Shown here: piece after piece, positions 45,857 through 54,230 of the stretch
How positions within the stretch are numbered: the stretch's first letter is position 1
Layout of the letters: each line of letters opens with the position of its first letter
NCBI RefSeq assembly: GCF_014336955.1
Contig: NZ_QRAI01000002.1
Coordinates: 558,001-622,000 of the forward strand
DNA: 64,000 bases
From: Saccharophagus sp. K07
Lineage (GTDB): Bacteria > Pseudomonadota > Gammaproteobacteria > Pseudomonadales > Cellvibrionaceae
Direction of reading: 5' to 3'
Made by a program: the position numbers and the translations under genes
The notes under the pieces: model-generated
What the model saw: the letters and a program-made list of their open reading frames with translations, nothing else
What the model was told of the DNA's origin: nothing
The model's database searches: none

Positions 45857-45976
45857 AGGGTTCTCCAGGTGTCAGCAAACGGGCTGTGTTTATGGTTATG
45901 TGAGTTTCGCCTGGTGGCTAAGGGATGCATTATAGAAGGCAAAAGGGAACTTGGCTGATTTTTGCTAATTAAGCGA

Positions 45977-46016
45977 CCACTCGCTTTTGCCGAAGAAGCT
46001 TTGGACAAGCGAGTGG
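45977..46016 (-). terminator. Hairpin downstream of the SDR gene
   Basis: CCACTCGCTT and AAGCGAGTGG form a 10-bp stem with a 20-base loop just after the SDR stop on the minus strand. No T-run follows, so its role is uncertain. Confidence 0.35.
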
Positions 46017-46027
46017 CCTCCTCGATG

Positions 46028-46828
46028 CTACGATTTATGCCGGGGTTCTTGCTGTTTCATCATAGTTTTGGCAACCAAACTATCCGGAGTGATATTGCTT
46101 GCGGCAATTTGGGCTTTATTTTTCAAGCCGGAAATCACCATGTCATCACCGTTCATCAGGGCATCAAATCCGTCTTTGGCGACTTTGGCAGGATCTGCCA
46201 AATCCTGTTCGAGTATTTTGGAATCTTCCATATGGGCCTTGCGAAAGAAATCCGTATCGGTCGCGCCGGGCAATAAAGAAGTAATGGTCACGCCGGAATC
46301 GGCCACTTCTGCGCGAATAGCTTCAGTAAAAGAATGAATAAACGCTTTAGTGCCGTGATAGACCGCCTGATAAGGGCCGGGGACTTTGCCGGCTATGGAG
46401 GCGACGTTAAGAATTTTTCCTTCGTGGCGCTGGACCATTTCACGTAAATACAATTTGGTAAGAACCAGATAAGCTCCTATATTGAGCTGCAGCATATCCA
46501 ATTCGTGCTGCACGTCCGTTTCGACAAATTTTCCATAAAAACCTTGCGCAGCGTCGTTAACCAAAACGTCGACACTAATGCCGAGCTGATGAATTTCCTC
46601 ATATATCTCAAACGGTGCTTCGCGTCGAAACAGATCCTTGGGCAAAGTAACAACTGAAATGCCATAGGATTGCGCAAATTCATTCGCTACCGCCTTTAGA
46701 TCGGCTTCGGTACGCGCTACCAGGATCAGGTTATAAGCATTCTGTGCAAATATTTTTGCTAATTCATAACCGATACCACTGGTGGCGCCAGTAATCAACG
46801 CATATTTGGGTTGAAGATGCGAGACCAT
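46028..46828 (-). CDS. SDR family oxidoreductase
   Basis: A classical short-chain dehydrogenase of 266 residues: cofactor motif ITGATSGIGYELAK at the N-terminus, NDAAQGFYG loop near 90, Ser in LNVASIAGKVPGPYQ near 140 and the catalytic pair in YHGTK near 155. LLPGATDTDFFRKA follows. The pattern resembles the DltE/YqjQ type acting on unknown substrates. It begins after AGGAGGTAAC-type sequence (CAGGAGGTAAC upstream of the ATG). It stands between the GH11 gene and the exported-protein cluster with no functional link visible. Confidence 0.85.
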   Translation of the reverse strand: MVSHLQPKYALITGATSGIGYELAKIFAQNAYNLILVARTEADLKAVANEFAQSYGISVVTLPKDLFRREAPFEIYEEIHQLGISVDVLVNDAAQGFYGKFVETDVQHELDMLQLNIGAYLVLTKLYLREMVQRHEGKILNVASIAGKVPGPYQAVYHGTKAFIHSFTEAIRAEVADSGVTITSLLPGATDTDFFRKAHMEDSKILEQDLADPAKVAKDGFDALMNGDDMVISGLKNKAQIAASNITPDSLVAKTMMKQQEPRHKS

Positions 46829-47183
46829 AGTTACCTCCTGCGTTTTATAGGTGGGAAGATAATAAATGTGACTTCGTTGTGAAATTAATGTTCTATGGAA
46901 ATTGCAAGAAATGGTTTGAACGTGCTAAGGATGGGCTAATAGTGCTAGAAATGGATTATTAAAACTCCTCTAAATAATTTTCAAATTTATGTAAAGTCTT
47001 CATGTCTTATGTCTCGTTCATCTGTTTTTCAATTAAAAATGCTTTGTTTTCCGCGGTTTTATGGGTTGGCATACAAATCGCAAATCAAGTGCCGTGCAAA
47101 AAGAAATGAATCATAGGTGATGGCATTAACAAAATTATTCTCCATCGCGATTCGGTATTTAAAGAAATAGATGAGGTGAAGAT
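46829..47183. other. 355-bp AT-rich intergenic region with sigma-54-like site
   Basis: This region separates the divergent SDR and exported-protein genes and is clearly more AT-rich than its surroundings. The one recognisable element is the sigma-54-like site at 47067-47082. I see no RNA gene or small coding frame in it. Confidence 0.5.
47067..47082 (+). promoter_or_regulatory. Candidate sigma-54 promoter
   Basis: TGGCATACAAATCGCA has the GG-N10-GC spacing of -24/-12 promoters and matches the consensus at most conserved positions. It lies about 100 bp before the 47184 start, and a near copy precedes the paralogous gene at 49033. No enhancer-binding protein gene is nearby. Confidence 0.35.
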
Positions 47184-48071
47184 ATGAAAACGTTTAACAT
47201 AAAAAAATTGGCAATTTCAGCGGCGATTGCAAGTGTGGCTACATTAGGTGTTTCTGCCATGGCGGAGAACACCGATGTCGATCAAAGCCAGGTGCAGCAG
47301 GTAGAGGAAATTCAATCCACGACCTACCCTGAAACTTCTTCAGATCCAAGCTTTTCTGAGTCTCGCTCTGGCAATCCGGGATCATCGCTCCCATCCAATA
47401 TCAACACTGAGGATGAGACCGTAACGAACCCTAATGTTGAAGGTTATTCAGACCGTTCTGATATGAGTGGTCCCGATATGGAAGGTACTCAGGACAGAGT
47501 TAGTGGTCAGCCCGCCATTGAACAATCTCAGCCAGCAAGTTCGAGCCCATCGAGCTCCAGCCAACTTGCAGCACAAGCTGAAAGCTCCATTCAATTTGAA
47601 CCAAATTCCGTCAGCTTGACCCAGCAAGCCGAGCGCGAATTGGAGAGAGCGTCACAACAGCTCGATAAAAGCAAGCCTGTTGCATTGATCGTTGCGGTTG
47701 ACGATGCAGCGTCTGCCGGATCCAGCAGCGCAGGTATCAATCAAGATAGCTCAGCCGGTTATCCCGCTCAGGATTCAGTAGCCGGTACTGGCGCTGGCAT
47801 GGGCTCTGACCCGGCGCAGACTCAGCAGGAAAATCGATCACAGCTGGTTTCCATGTACCGCGCGGAAAATATCCGTGACTATCTGGAAGAAAAAGGCTTT
47901 AACGTCGTGCAATGGAATCTGGAAAGCGAGTCTACGGGTGCCCAGAATATCGGTGTATCCCGACTGGATAACCGCGCTGATGCCCAAAGTCAGGATGTTC
48001 AGCAGCTGCGAGTGGTAGTCAGTGGCGAAATCGCGACTGAAGGTCTGAGCGGTGCGGCTGACTTTGAATAA
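47184..48071 (+). CDS. Exported OmpA-like-fold protein of unknown function
   Basis: A 295-residue protein with a signal peptide (cut near AMA-EN) and a long Ser/Pro/Gln/Asp-rich disordered stretch (residues 28-130). The C-terminal part (131-290) follows the pattern of an OmpA peptidoglycan-binding domain: SSIQFEPNSVSLTQQAERELERASQQL, then VALIVAVDDA, MYRAENIRDYLEEKGFNVVQWNLE and QQLRVVVSGE, but with a large Gly/Ser insertion. The gene at 49033 is a paralogue. AGGTGAAG precedes the ATG. Cell-envelope location is likely; function is unknown. Confidence 0.75.
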   Translation: MKTFNIKKLAISAAIASVATLGVSAMAENTDVDQSQVQQVEEIQSTTYPETSSDPSFSESRSGNPGSSLPSNINTEDETVTNPNVEGYSDRSDMSGPDMEGTQDRVSGQPAIEQSQPASSSPSSSSQLAAQAESSIQFEPNSVSLTQQAERELERASQQLDKSKPVALIVAVDDAASAGSSSAGINQDSSAGYPAQDSVAGTGAGMGSDPAQTQQENRSQLVSMYRAENIRDYLEEKGFNVVQWNLESESTGAQNIGVSRLDNRADAQSQDVQQLRVVVSGEIATEGLSGAADFE

Positions 48072-48115
48072 CGATTGGCTTGAATAAAAGGGAACTCCCA
48101 AAGGGAATTAACCGA

Positions 48116-48147
48116 AACACCCGGCCTGCAGGCTGGGTGTTTTTTTG
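48116..48147 (+). terminator. Rho-independent terminator
   Basis: AACACCC and GGGTGTT flank a GGCC-TGCA-GGCT core; a run of T follows. It ends the 47184-48071 transcript. Confidence 0.85.
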
Positions 48148-48192
48148 TAGGCCCGAGATTTTTTGCTGATTTAAGAGCGTCGGGCTTTGGCG

Positions 48193-48198
48193 TAGAAT
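48193..48198 (+). promoter_or_regulatory. Candidate -10 element of the DUF2959 gene
   Basis: TAGAAT followed by GGGTGCC lies 36 bp before the ATG, between the preceding terminator and the gene. Confidence 0.35.
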
Positions 48199-48233
48199 GG
48201 GTGCCTTGCAACCTTTTAGTGGAGAATCCTTGC

Positions 48234-48872
48234 ATGAAAAAGATAGTGTTGGCAGTGGTCGCTAGCATTATGTTGGTGAGTTGCTCATCGGCTTATTACA
48301 AAACCATGGAAAAATTTGGCGTCCACAAAAGGGATATTCTGGTGGACCGTGTTGAGGATGCCCGGGATTCTCAGCGTGAGGGAGAAAAACAATTTGCATC
48401 CGCGCTTGAACAATTCAAGTCTGTAGTGGCTGTCGATGGCGGAAATCTGGAAAAAGTGTATGACAAGCTCAACGGCGAGTATGAAAAAAGCAAAAGTGCC
48501 GCCGATGACATCCGTAAACGCATAGACGATATAGAATCGGTGGCCAATGCTTTATTCAAAGAATGGGAAAGTGAGCTGAAGGACTATACGAACAAACAAC
48601 TGCGCGATGAAAGTCAGAGGAAGCTCAAAACCACCAAAACAAAATACCAGCAGTTGCTGGCTACAATGCGCAAAACCGAGAGCCGCTTGGATCCAGTGCT
48701 GAAGGCGATGAACGATCAGGTGTTATACCTCAAGCATAATTTGAACGCGCGTGCGATTCAGTCGCTGAAGCAGGAAGTTGTAAAAATTGACAAGGACGTG
48801 GATGTGCTGCTCGCTGCGATTCGCAAATCCGTAGCGGAAGCAGACGCATTTATTCGAGAAATGAAAGAATAA
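48234..48872 (+). CDS. DUF2959 family lipoprotein
   Basis: A 212-residue lipoprotein: signal MKKIVLAVVASIMLVSCSSAYY with lipobox LVSC, then YKTMEKFGVHKRDILVDRVEDARDSQREGEKQFASALEQFKSVV and long coiled-coil helices rich in Lys, Glu and Arg. This matches the DUF2959 family, of unknown role. TGGAG seven bases before the ATG fixes the start at 48234. It has its own terminators on both sides, so it is a single-gene unit within the exported-protein cluster. Confidence 0.88.
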   Translation: MKKIVLAVVASIMLVSCSSAYYKTMEKFGVHKRDILVDRVEDARDSQREGEKQFASALEQFKSVVAVDGGNLEKVYDKLNGEYEKSKSAADDIRKRIDDIESVANALFKEWESELKDYTNKQLRDESQRKLKTTKTKYQQLLATMRKTESRLDPVLKAMNDQVLYLKHNLNARAIQSLKQEVVKIDKDVDVLLAAIRKSVAEADAFIREMKE

Positions 48873-48885
48873 TTCAAAGCTGAAT

Positions 48886-48911
48886 AAAAAGCGCCTCCAG
48901 GCGCTTTTTTT
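48886..48911 (+). terminator. Rho-independent terminator of the DUF2959 gene
   Basis: AAAAAGCGCCT pairs with AGGCGCTTTTT (11 bp) and leads into a T-run, 14 bp after the stop. Confidence 0.9.
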
Positions 48912-48942
48912 ATGCCGAGAATTTATCAAATAAATACAAATC

Positions 48943-48958
48943 TGGCATTAAAATCGCT
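48943..48958 (+). promoter_or_regulatory. Candidate sigma-54 promoter, copy 2
   Basis: TGGCATTAAAATCGCT keeps GG-N10-GC spacing and differs from the site at 47067 at only three of sixteen positions. It precedes the paralogous lipoprotein gene by 75 bp. Confidence 0.35.
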
Positions 48959-49032
48959 GCTAACTCTCCGAAGTTCACACTATCGCCTTAAACGCAGCAG
49001 GCGATTAACGAAACAGGAGAGAGGTAGATAGC

Positions 49033-49686
49033 ATGAAAATGAAATTAAAAACTCTTGCAGCGACAATGCTTGTGGCTGGTGTGCTTACCGGATGTAATGA
49101 TCGTGCAGAACGCAGCGCATATACACCTCCGGAACCATCAGCAGTAGAAGATTCCACAATCGCGGAGACAGATCGTCAAAATCCCATTACGAATCGCGAT
49201 GCAGTAGGTGATGGCAATTATGACGATGGTCGATACGGATCAGCCGCGCAGCGTGACAGAGATCTGGCTGAAATTGATCACCATGAAGTCGTGAAATTCA
49301 AAGGCGCCACTATGGAGCCCGCGTCTGAAGACAAATTGCAAGGCTTGGTTGAGTCCTTGGATAAAGACAAACCTGTTGAAGTAATTGTTGCAATAGAGGA
49401 AGGTGCGATCCAATCCCAGCCTCCAACTGCTCCTGGCGCAGTAACACCAGATACCGCTGATCCGTCTCAACAAACTCAAACCGGTGCGGCTTTTGCCGAA
49501 CAGGTGGATGAATTGAGAACGTTTATGCAAGAACAAGGTGTAAAAGTTGTGCAATGGCGCTTTGAAGGGTCATCGCAAGATCCTGCATCCATTGAACAGC
49601 CTGGTTTAACCCAGGACCAGCAAATGGAAATGTCTCAGGAAGATATGCAACAAGTTCGTATAGTAATTTCCAACGACTTTGAATAA
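49033..49686 (+). CDS. Lipoprotein paralogous to the 47184 gene product
   Basis: A 217-residue lipoprotein: MKMKLKTLAATMLVAGVLTGC with lipobox LTGC, then a Pro/Asp/Tyr-rich linker. Its C-terminal part mirrors the product of the gene at 47184: DKDKPVEVIVAIEEG against DKSKPVALIVAVDDA, VKVVQWRFEGSS against FNVVQWNLESES, and MQQVRIVISNDFE at the end. The OmpA-like Arg region is degenerate here, so peptidoglycan binding is doubtful. GGAGAG precedes the ATG at some distance. Function unknown; envelope stress or surface role is a guess. Confidence 0.78.
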   Translation: MKMKLKTLAATMLVAGVLTGCNDRAERSAYTPPEPSAVEDSTIAETDRQNPITNRDAVGDGNYDDGRYGSAAQRDRDLAEIDHHEVVKFKGATMEPASEDKLQGLVESLDKDKPVEVIVAIEEGAIQSQPPTAPGAVTPDTADPSQQTQTGAAFAEQVDELRTFMQEQGVKVVQWRFEGSSQDPASIEQPGLTQDQQMEMSQEDMQQVRIVISNDFE

Positions 49687-49704
49687 AACATAAAAACAGA
49701 GTTT

Positions 49705-49731
49705 TCCTCCCCTAATGAGGGGAGGATCTTT
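49705..49731 (+). terminator. Rho-independent terminator
   Basis: TCCTCCCCT and AGGGGAGGA form a 9-bp stem with a 4-base loop, followed by TCTTTATAA, 19 bp after the 49033 gene's stop and next to the convergent oxidase operon's end. Confidence 0.75.
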
Positions 49732-50044
49732 ATAAACATGGTGGTAAATAAAATATCGGCGTCGCTATAACCAAGGTTGCAATTGCAGATGCCCAATATA
49801 AGCCCGCCGCAATTTTTGCTGCTGCTCTCCAGCACCAAATGCCCGCCCAAAATAAAAAACCACCAATAACAGCGGCGCTTATAATCAGCGCTGTATTAAA
49901 AACAGTCGCAGCGGTGAATCTACCTATATCGGCAAACCGGTAATTGCAGTAGAGCGAAAGGGCTGCATAAATGGCGACAAACCAAACGCTCCAGATGCCA
50001 AGACCAATAACCAGATGTGCAGGATGGGACGGCGATAATTTCAC
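49730..50044 (-). CDS. Small membrane protein of the cytochrome oxidase operon
   Basis: A 104-residue protein with three hydrophobic segments (LVIGLGIWSVWFVAIYAALSL, TALIISAAVIGGFLFWAGIW, LYWASAIATLVIATPIFYL). The start is a GTG that overlaps the stop of the fused oxidase gene by four bases and has GGAGG five bases before it, so translation is coupled. I do not recognise the family; position suggests an accessory or assembly subunit of the oxidase. Confidence 0.7.
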   Translation of the reverse strand: MKLSPSHPAHLVIGLGIWSVWFVAIYAALSLYCNYRFADIGRFTAATVFNTALIISAAVIGGFLFWAGIWCWRAAAKIAAGLYWASAIATLVIATPIFYLPPCL

Positions 50045-52515
50045 GCAGCACCTCCAGCAAATACGCCAAACGCCAACCAAAACGTGATCACTCTATACAA
50101 CCACAGGGGATACAAAACGGAGACTTCATAAGGCTGGTTTGCGCTGATATAACCCCGTTTGGCTCGAATGGCCTGGAGAATAGTGGCGATCGCCATAATC
50201 GCGCCGTGTAGCGCCAGATACGAAAACAGCAGCAATAAAACCGAGTCATGCGCCGATGATCGAGGCTGCAGATCTGGCAAAAATGCCCAAGCTAAACTTA
50301 GCAAATGGCACATGCCCAGTAGGCCGACCAGCCATAACCCAACACCAAAAGACTGACTATTTCCGCGGTGCAGACGCTGTCTTAGAGCGTGGTAAATGAC
50401 TACCGCCAAGGTGAGAAAAATCCCGCTGATCAACAATAGCGGAAATGAGACAGGATGTTCCGCTGGCGTTGTCCAGGAGGGCGCAACAGTCCATAAATAA
50501 AACCAGCCAAATAACAGAGAAAGATAAAAACTGCCGTCCGCAATTAATGACACCACTGCGCCCCAAACGCCAACGCCATTTTGTGTTCGGGTGTAAGTCG
50601 GAATATCCGCTAAGTCGGCAGGGCTGGTTTTAGGGTGGCCGGAATTAATCCAACTCCAGCGGAAAATCAGGGCAAAACTCGCCACAGCGGCAAGCGCTGC
50701 CACAGGATACCAACGCGCCAATAAGCAGATGCAGACAATGGCAAGAGCGCTGGCAAGCTGCAGCGGTAGCCAGGAATTGCTCGGAATACGAATCAGCTCG
50801 CGCACTTGCGCGTCACTGTTGCTGGTGCCGAGAATTTCCCGATGGTCGTCGATGGCGCGCGCCAAATAACCTTCGCCCTTGGCCAAGGAATCCGCCAAAT
50901 CCGGTTTTGTCCACAACGGATGTCGATCGTTAATATGCGGAATGCTGACGAAATTGTAGGAGGAGGGTGGTGTCGTGGTTGCCCATTCGAGCGTATCCGC
51001 ATTCCATGGATTGTGTTTGGCGCGACTGCCAAAACGAAAATGGAGAAAAAAATCCAGCAGAATAATTCCAATACCGAGCGCCATAATAAATCCACCGATA
51101 GAAGACAGCAGATTCAGCCAATCCCAGCCAACGCCCGCAGGGTAGGTATAAACGCGCCGCGGCATACCGAGCAGGCCGGTGAGGTGCATCAATAAAAACG
51201 TTGCGTTAAAGCCGATAAATGTCAACCAAAAACCCCAGGCACCGAGTGTTTTTGACGGCATTTTTCCGGAAAAATGTGGCAGCCAGTAATAAAACCCGGC
51301 GATCAATGGAAAAACCATGCCGCCGACCAAAACATAATGCATATGGGCAACGACAAAATGAGTGTCGTGCACCTGCCAGTCAAACGGCACAGTCGCGAGC
51401 ATAACGCCGGTCAAACCGCCGCAGACAAAAATCACCAGAAAACCAAAAATCCATAACATCGGCAGGCTGAACACCACGCGCCCACTCATTAAAGTCGCCA
51501 GCCAAGCAAAAATCTGAATACCGGTGGGTATGGCGACCAGCATGCTGGCAACGGAAAAAAATGCCTGCGCCAACTGTGGAATTCCCACGGTGAACATATG
51601 GTGAACCCACAAGCCGAAACTGATAAAACCCATGGTGATCACGGATAAAACAATCCAGCCGTAACCCACGAGTGGCCGCTGAGCGAAAACGGGAATTATG
51701 GTGGACACAATGCCTGCCGCCGGCAGAAACAGGATGTAAACCTCCGGATGACCAAACAACCAGAACAGGTGCTGCCACAACAGCGGATCACCACCGCCTT
51801 CCACTGCAAAAAAGATAAGGCCGGCAGAGCGCTCCAATTCCAACATAATGCTGCCGAGAATCAGCGGCGGAAAACCGAACAAAATCATCAGTGCCATGCC
51901 GAGGATGTACCAGCAAAACACCGGCATTTTGTAGAGCGTCATACCGGGCGCACGCATGCGCAAAATGGTGACGACCAATTCCACTCCGGCAGAAACCGCC
52001 GAAATTTCCACGAAGGTAATACCCAGTAGCCAAAAATCCGGGCCGCGATCCGGGCTGAAAAATCCGTCGCTCAGCGGTGTATACATAAACCAGCCGGAAC
52101 TCGGTGCCATATTCCACAGCAAACTGGAGCAGAGAATGATGCCGCCGAATAAATAACAGAAATAACCGAGAGCGCCCAACCGAGGAAAAGCCAAATCGCG
52201 CGTGCCGATCATTTTCGGTATCAAATACATCGCCAAACCTTCCAATACCGGAATGGCGAATAAAAACATCATCACCGTGCCGTGCATGGTGAAAATCTGG
52301 TTGTACAGGTGGGGATCTATAAGAGTTTGTTCCGGCAACGCCAGTTGGGCGCGCACCAGCATCGCCAGCACTCCGCCGATCAGAAAAAAAACCGTCCCTG
52401 TAATCATGAAACGTATGCCGACGGAAGTGTGGTTCACTCCCGCCAAAGTGCGCCACCCCGGCGGATTTGACCAGATTCGCTCCAACTTTTCGTGCAGGCT
52501 GGAATCAGTCACCAT
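50041..52515 (-). CDS. Cytochrome c oxidase, fused subunits I and III
   Basis: An 824-residue heme-copper oxidase. Residues about 1-540 are subunit I: heme ligands in IFTMHGTVMMFLF and VAHMHYVLVGG, the CuB/Tyr site in WLFGHPEVYILFLPAAG (A1 type, with the D-channel Glu), and VHHMFTVG. Residues about 600-824 are subunit III (GVWGAVVSLIADGSFYLSLLFGWFYLW, LFSYLALHGAIMA). The fused I+III form occurs in caa3-type oxidases. It couples oxygen reduction to proton pumping in the inner membrane. GGAGGGAG precedes the ATG, which lies inside the end of the subunit II gene (11-bp overlap). No heme-a or copper assembly genes are adjacent. Confidence 0.95.
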   Translation of the reverse strand: MVTDSSLHEKLERIWSNPPGWRTLAGVNHTSVGIRFMITGTVFFLIGGVLAMLVRAQLALPEQTLIDPHLYNQIFTMHGTVMMFLFAIPVLEGLAMYLIPKMIGTRDLAFPRLGALGYFCYLFGGIILCSSLLWNMAPSSGWFMYTPLSDGFFSPDRGPDFWLLGITFVEISAVSAGVELVVTILRMRAPGMTLYKMPVFCWYILGMALMILFGFPPLILGSIMLELERSAGLIFFAVEGGGDPLLWQHLFWLFGHPEVYILFLPAAGIVSTIIPVFAQRPLVGYGWIVLSVITMGFISFGLWVHHMFTVGIPQLAQAFFSVASMLVAIPTGIQIFAWLATLMSGRVVFSLPMLWIFGFLVIFVCGGLTGVMLATVPFDWQVHDTHFVVAHMHYVLVGGMVFPLIAGFYYWLPHFSGKMPSKTLGAWGFWLTFIGFNATFLLMHLTGLLGMPRRVYTYPAGVGWDWLNLLSSIGGFIMALGIGIILLDFFLHFRFGSRAKHNPWNADTLEWATTTPPSSYNFVSIPHINDRHPLWTKPDLADSLAKGEGYLARAIDDHREILGTSNSDAQVRELIRIPSNSWLPLQLASALAIVCICLLARWYPVAALAAVASFALIFRWSWINSGHPKTSPADLADIPTYTRTQNGVGVWGAVVSLIADGSFYLSLLFGWFYLWTVAPSWTTPAEHPVSFPLLLISGIFLTLAVVIYHALRQRLHRGNSQSFGVGLWLVGLLGMCHLLSLAWAFLPDLQPRSSAHDSVLLLLFSYLALHGAIMAIATILQAIRAKRGYISANQPYEVSVLYPLWLYRVITFWLAFGVFAGGAA

Positions 52516-53197
52516 TGGCTCCCTCCTGCCAGCGGCGAAAATCCTTGAGTGAATGTGCCATCACCACGAACTGCATATGCGCGTGGTGCAACCCACAGAA
52601 TTCCGCACACTGGCCGCGATACAGTCCGGGCTCGTCTGCTTGCAGCCGCAGAATGGTGACGCGACCGGGCACTGCGTCGAGTTTGCCAGCCAGTCGCGGT
52701 ACCCAGAAGGAGTGCAAAACATCAGCAGTGGAAAGATGAATATCCACCGGCTGACCTACCGGAATATGTAACTCGTTACGCAAGCGGAGGCCGGTATCGG
52801 GATAGTGGATTTCCCAATACCACTGGTGACCGACAACGTTAATGCTCAAAACGTTGTCTGCGCTCGGGATGGGCAACATGCGGTAGCCGGTAGGTACGCT
52901 GACGAACAACAAGGCTGCGATGGTGAACAGAGGCAAAAGAACACCTCCGCCGATAATCCAGCGATTATGGTGGATCGGTTTATCGTTGTCGGCTGGAGCT
53001 CTGCGCAGAGCGAACCACCACAGGGAAATCACGGCGATAAATACCAGGGAAAACCAAGTAAACATGCCCCACCAGAGTGAGGCGGCGCCGCTGGCGGACG
53101 GGCCGGCGGGATCAAGAGCGGAGTAGGGGCCGGAGCAAGCGGTCAGCAATACCGCGGCGGCGCTAAGCAATCCAAAGCGAGGAACCTTATGGATCAC
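52505..53197 (-). CDS. coxB: Cytochrome c oxidase subunit II
   Basis: A 230-residue CuA subunit. A lipoprotein-type signal (FGLLSAAAVLLTAC) and a membrane hairpin (LWWGMFTWFSLVFIAVISLWWF; WIIGGGVLLPLFTIAALLFV) precede the cupredoxin domain with VVGHQWYWEIHYP and the CuA ligands in GQCAEFCGLHHAHMQF. No C-terminal cytochrome c domain is present. The start is uncertain: GTG 53197 gives a clean signal peptide but lacks a ribosome site; ATG 53233 is an alternative. Either overlaps the divergent DUF2231 gene. It receives electrons from cytochrome c for the fused subunit I/III encoded next. Confidence 0.9.
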   Translation of the reverse strand: MIHKVPRFGLLSAAAVLLTACSGPYSALDPAGPSASGAASLWWGMFTWFSLVFIAVISLWWFALRRAPADNDKPIHHNRWIIGGGVLLPLFTIAALLFVSVPTGYRMLPIPSADNVLSINVVGHQWYWEIHYPDTGLRLRNELHIPVGQPVDIHLSTADVLHSFWVPRLAGKLDAVPGRVTILRLQADEPGLYRGQCAEFCGLHHAHMQFVVMAHSLKDFRRWQEGANGD

Positions 53198-53668
53198 GAA
53201 CCCATTATCAGTCGCATGTCCCTCGGCGCTCATCCTATCCATCCCATGTTGATTCATTTTCCCGTCGCTGCGCTGATTGGACTGATCGCGGCGGACAGTG
53301 CTTATTTGATTACGAGTGATTTTTTCTGGGCGCGCATGGGCTTGTGGCTCAGCGGTGTGGGTGCCTTTGGCGGTTGGATTTCCGGATTTGTCGGTTTGGT
53401 TGATCTGGTGACCGTGCGTCGCATCCGCCGGCTGATCACAGCTTGGTGTCATGCCACTCTCGCGGTAATGCTCCTCTCCCTGGCATCGCTCAATTGGTTG
53501 CTGCGCCTCAATGGCGCGGAAGACTATATCTGGCCTTGGGGATTGTATGTGTCGCTTCTGACAGGCGCCTTGATTGCAGTGACCAGTTTTCTCGGCGGTC
53601 AACTTGTCTATGAACGAGCGGTTGGCGTGGACATTGAAGTGGCTGTGGAACGCTCGGCAAAACATTGA
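53189..53668 (+). CDS. DUF2231 membrane protein
   Basis: A 159-residue membrane protein with the DUF2231 motif LGAHPIHPMLIHFPVAALIGL and about four membrane segments. AGGA six bases before ATG 53189 makes the start firm. Its first nine bases overlap the divergent coxB start, so promoters must lie inside the opposite genes. DUF2231 proteins often sit beside oxidases or c-type cytochromes; function unknown. Confidence 0.8.
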   Translation: MDHEPIISRMSLGAHPIHPMLIHFPVAALIGLIAADSAYLITSDFFWARMGLWLSGVGAFGGWISGFVGLVDLVTVRRIRRLITAWCHATLAVMLLSLASLNWLLRLNGAEDYIWPWGLYVSLLTGALIAVTSFLGGQLVYERAVGVDIEVAVERSAKH

Positions 53669-53673
53669 GCGGC

Positions 53674-54108
53674 TCATGGCAACATATCCTCGGCCGGTTT
53701 AGCCAATACAACCCAAAGAATTCCTCCAATCAGCACCCATAGCCCAACATTCAGCATGCGACACCAGCGCACTATGGGTTTTTGCGTGCGCTCCTGCGTG
53801 TGTAGCAACAACAATCCCGCCAGCGTATGACACACGGCTAGCCCAGCCACCAAAGTGAGTTTGGCGATCAGCCAGACTTCTGTTGTGCGGTTGAGCAGAA
53901 AAACCACGGTGCCAGACATAATCGCCAGCAGCGCGGCGGGAGTGGCGATAGTGGTAAAGACAAAACGCGCGACGCTGCCGTATTTGTGTTCAGGCTCGCT
54001 GATTTCGATACCGCGCGAATGAATCCCTGCAATCAAGGCCGGAAGATAGAGCAAAGTCCCACACCAGAAGATGAGGGCGATGATGTGCAAGGCGAGAAAC
54101 CAGATCAA
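53674..54108 (-). CDS. CopD/HemJ-like membrane protein
   Basis: A 144-residue protein with four hydrophobic segments, starting IWFLALHIIALIFWCGTLLYLPALIAGI, the His-containing pattern shared by CopD-like proteins and the HemJ protoporphyrinogen oxidase family. It begins at a TTG (54108) with GGAGA eight bases upstream. It is convergent with the DUF2231 gene (5 bp between stops) and upstream of the coxB operon on the same strand. A heme- or copper-related role is inference. Confidence 0.7.
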   Translation of the reverse strand: MIWFLALHIIALIFWCGTLLYLPALIAGIHSRGIEISEPEHKYGSVARFVFTTIATPAALLAIMSGTVVFLLNRTTEVWLIAKLTLVAGLAVCHTLAGLLLLHTQERTQKPIVRWCRMLNVGLWVLIGGILWVVLAKPAEDMLP

Positions 54109-54230
54109 CGAACGTCTCCATTAGCGGCGCCATGGAAACATAGGCTGGCGCAGCTTTCGGTTCCGTTCGTTATCCAACAGGTTTTTCCGAGAAGGCGGTG
54201 AGATTAAGGAACTATGCCGAAGGGGGTCAA

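Noticed and set aside
53198-53677. N-terminal extension of CoxB to 53677
   Set aside because: The extension is antisense to DUF2231, is not hydrophobic or conserved in type, and would bury the lipoprotein signal in the middle of the protein.
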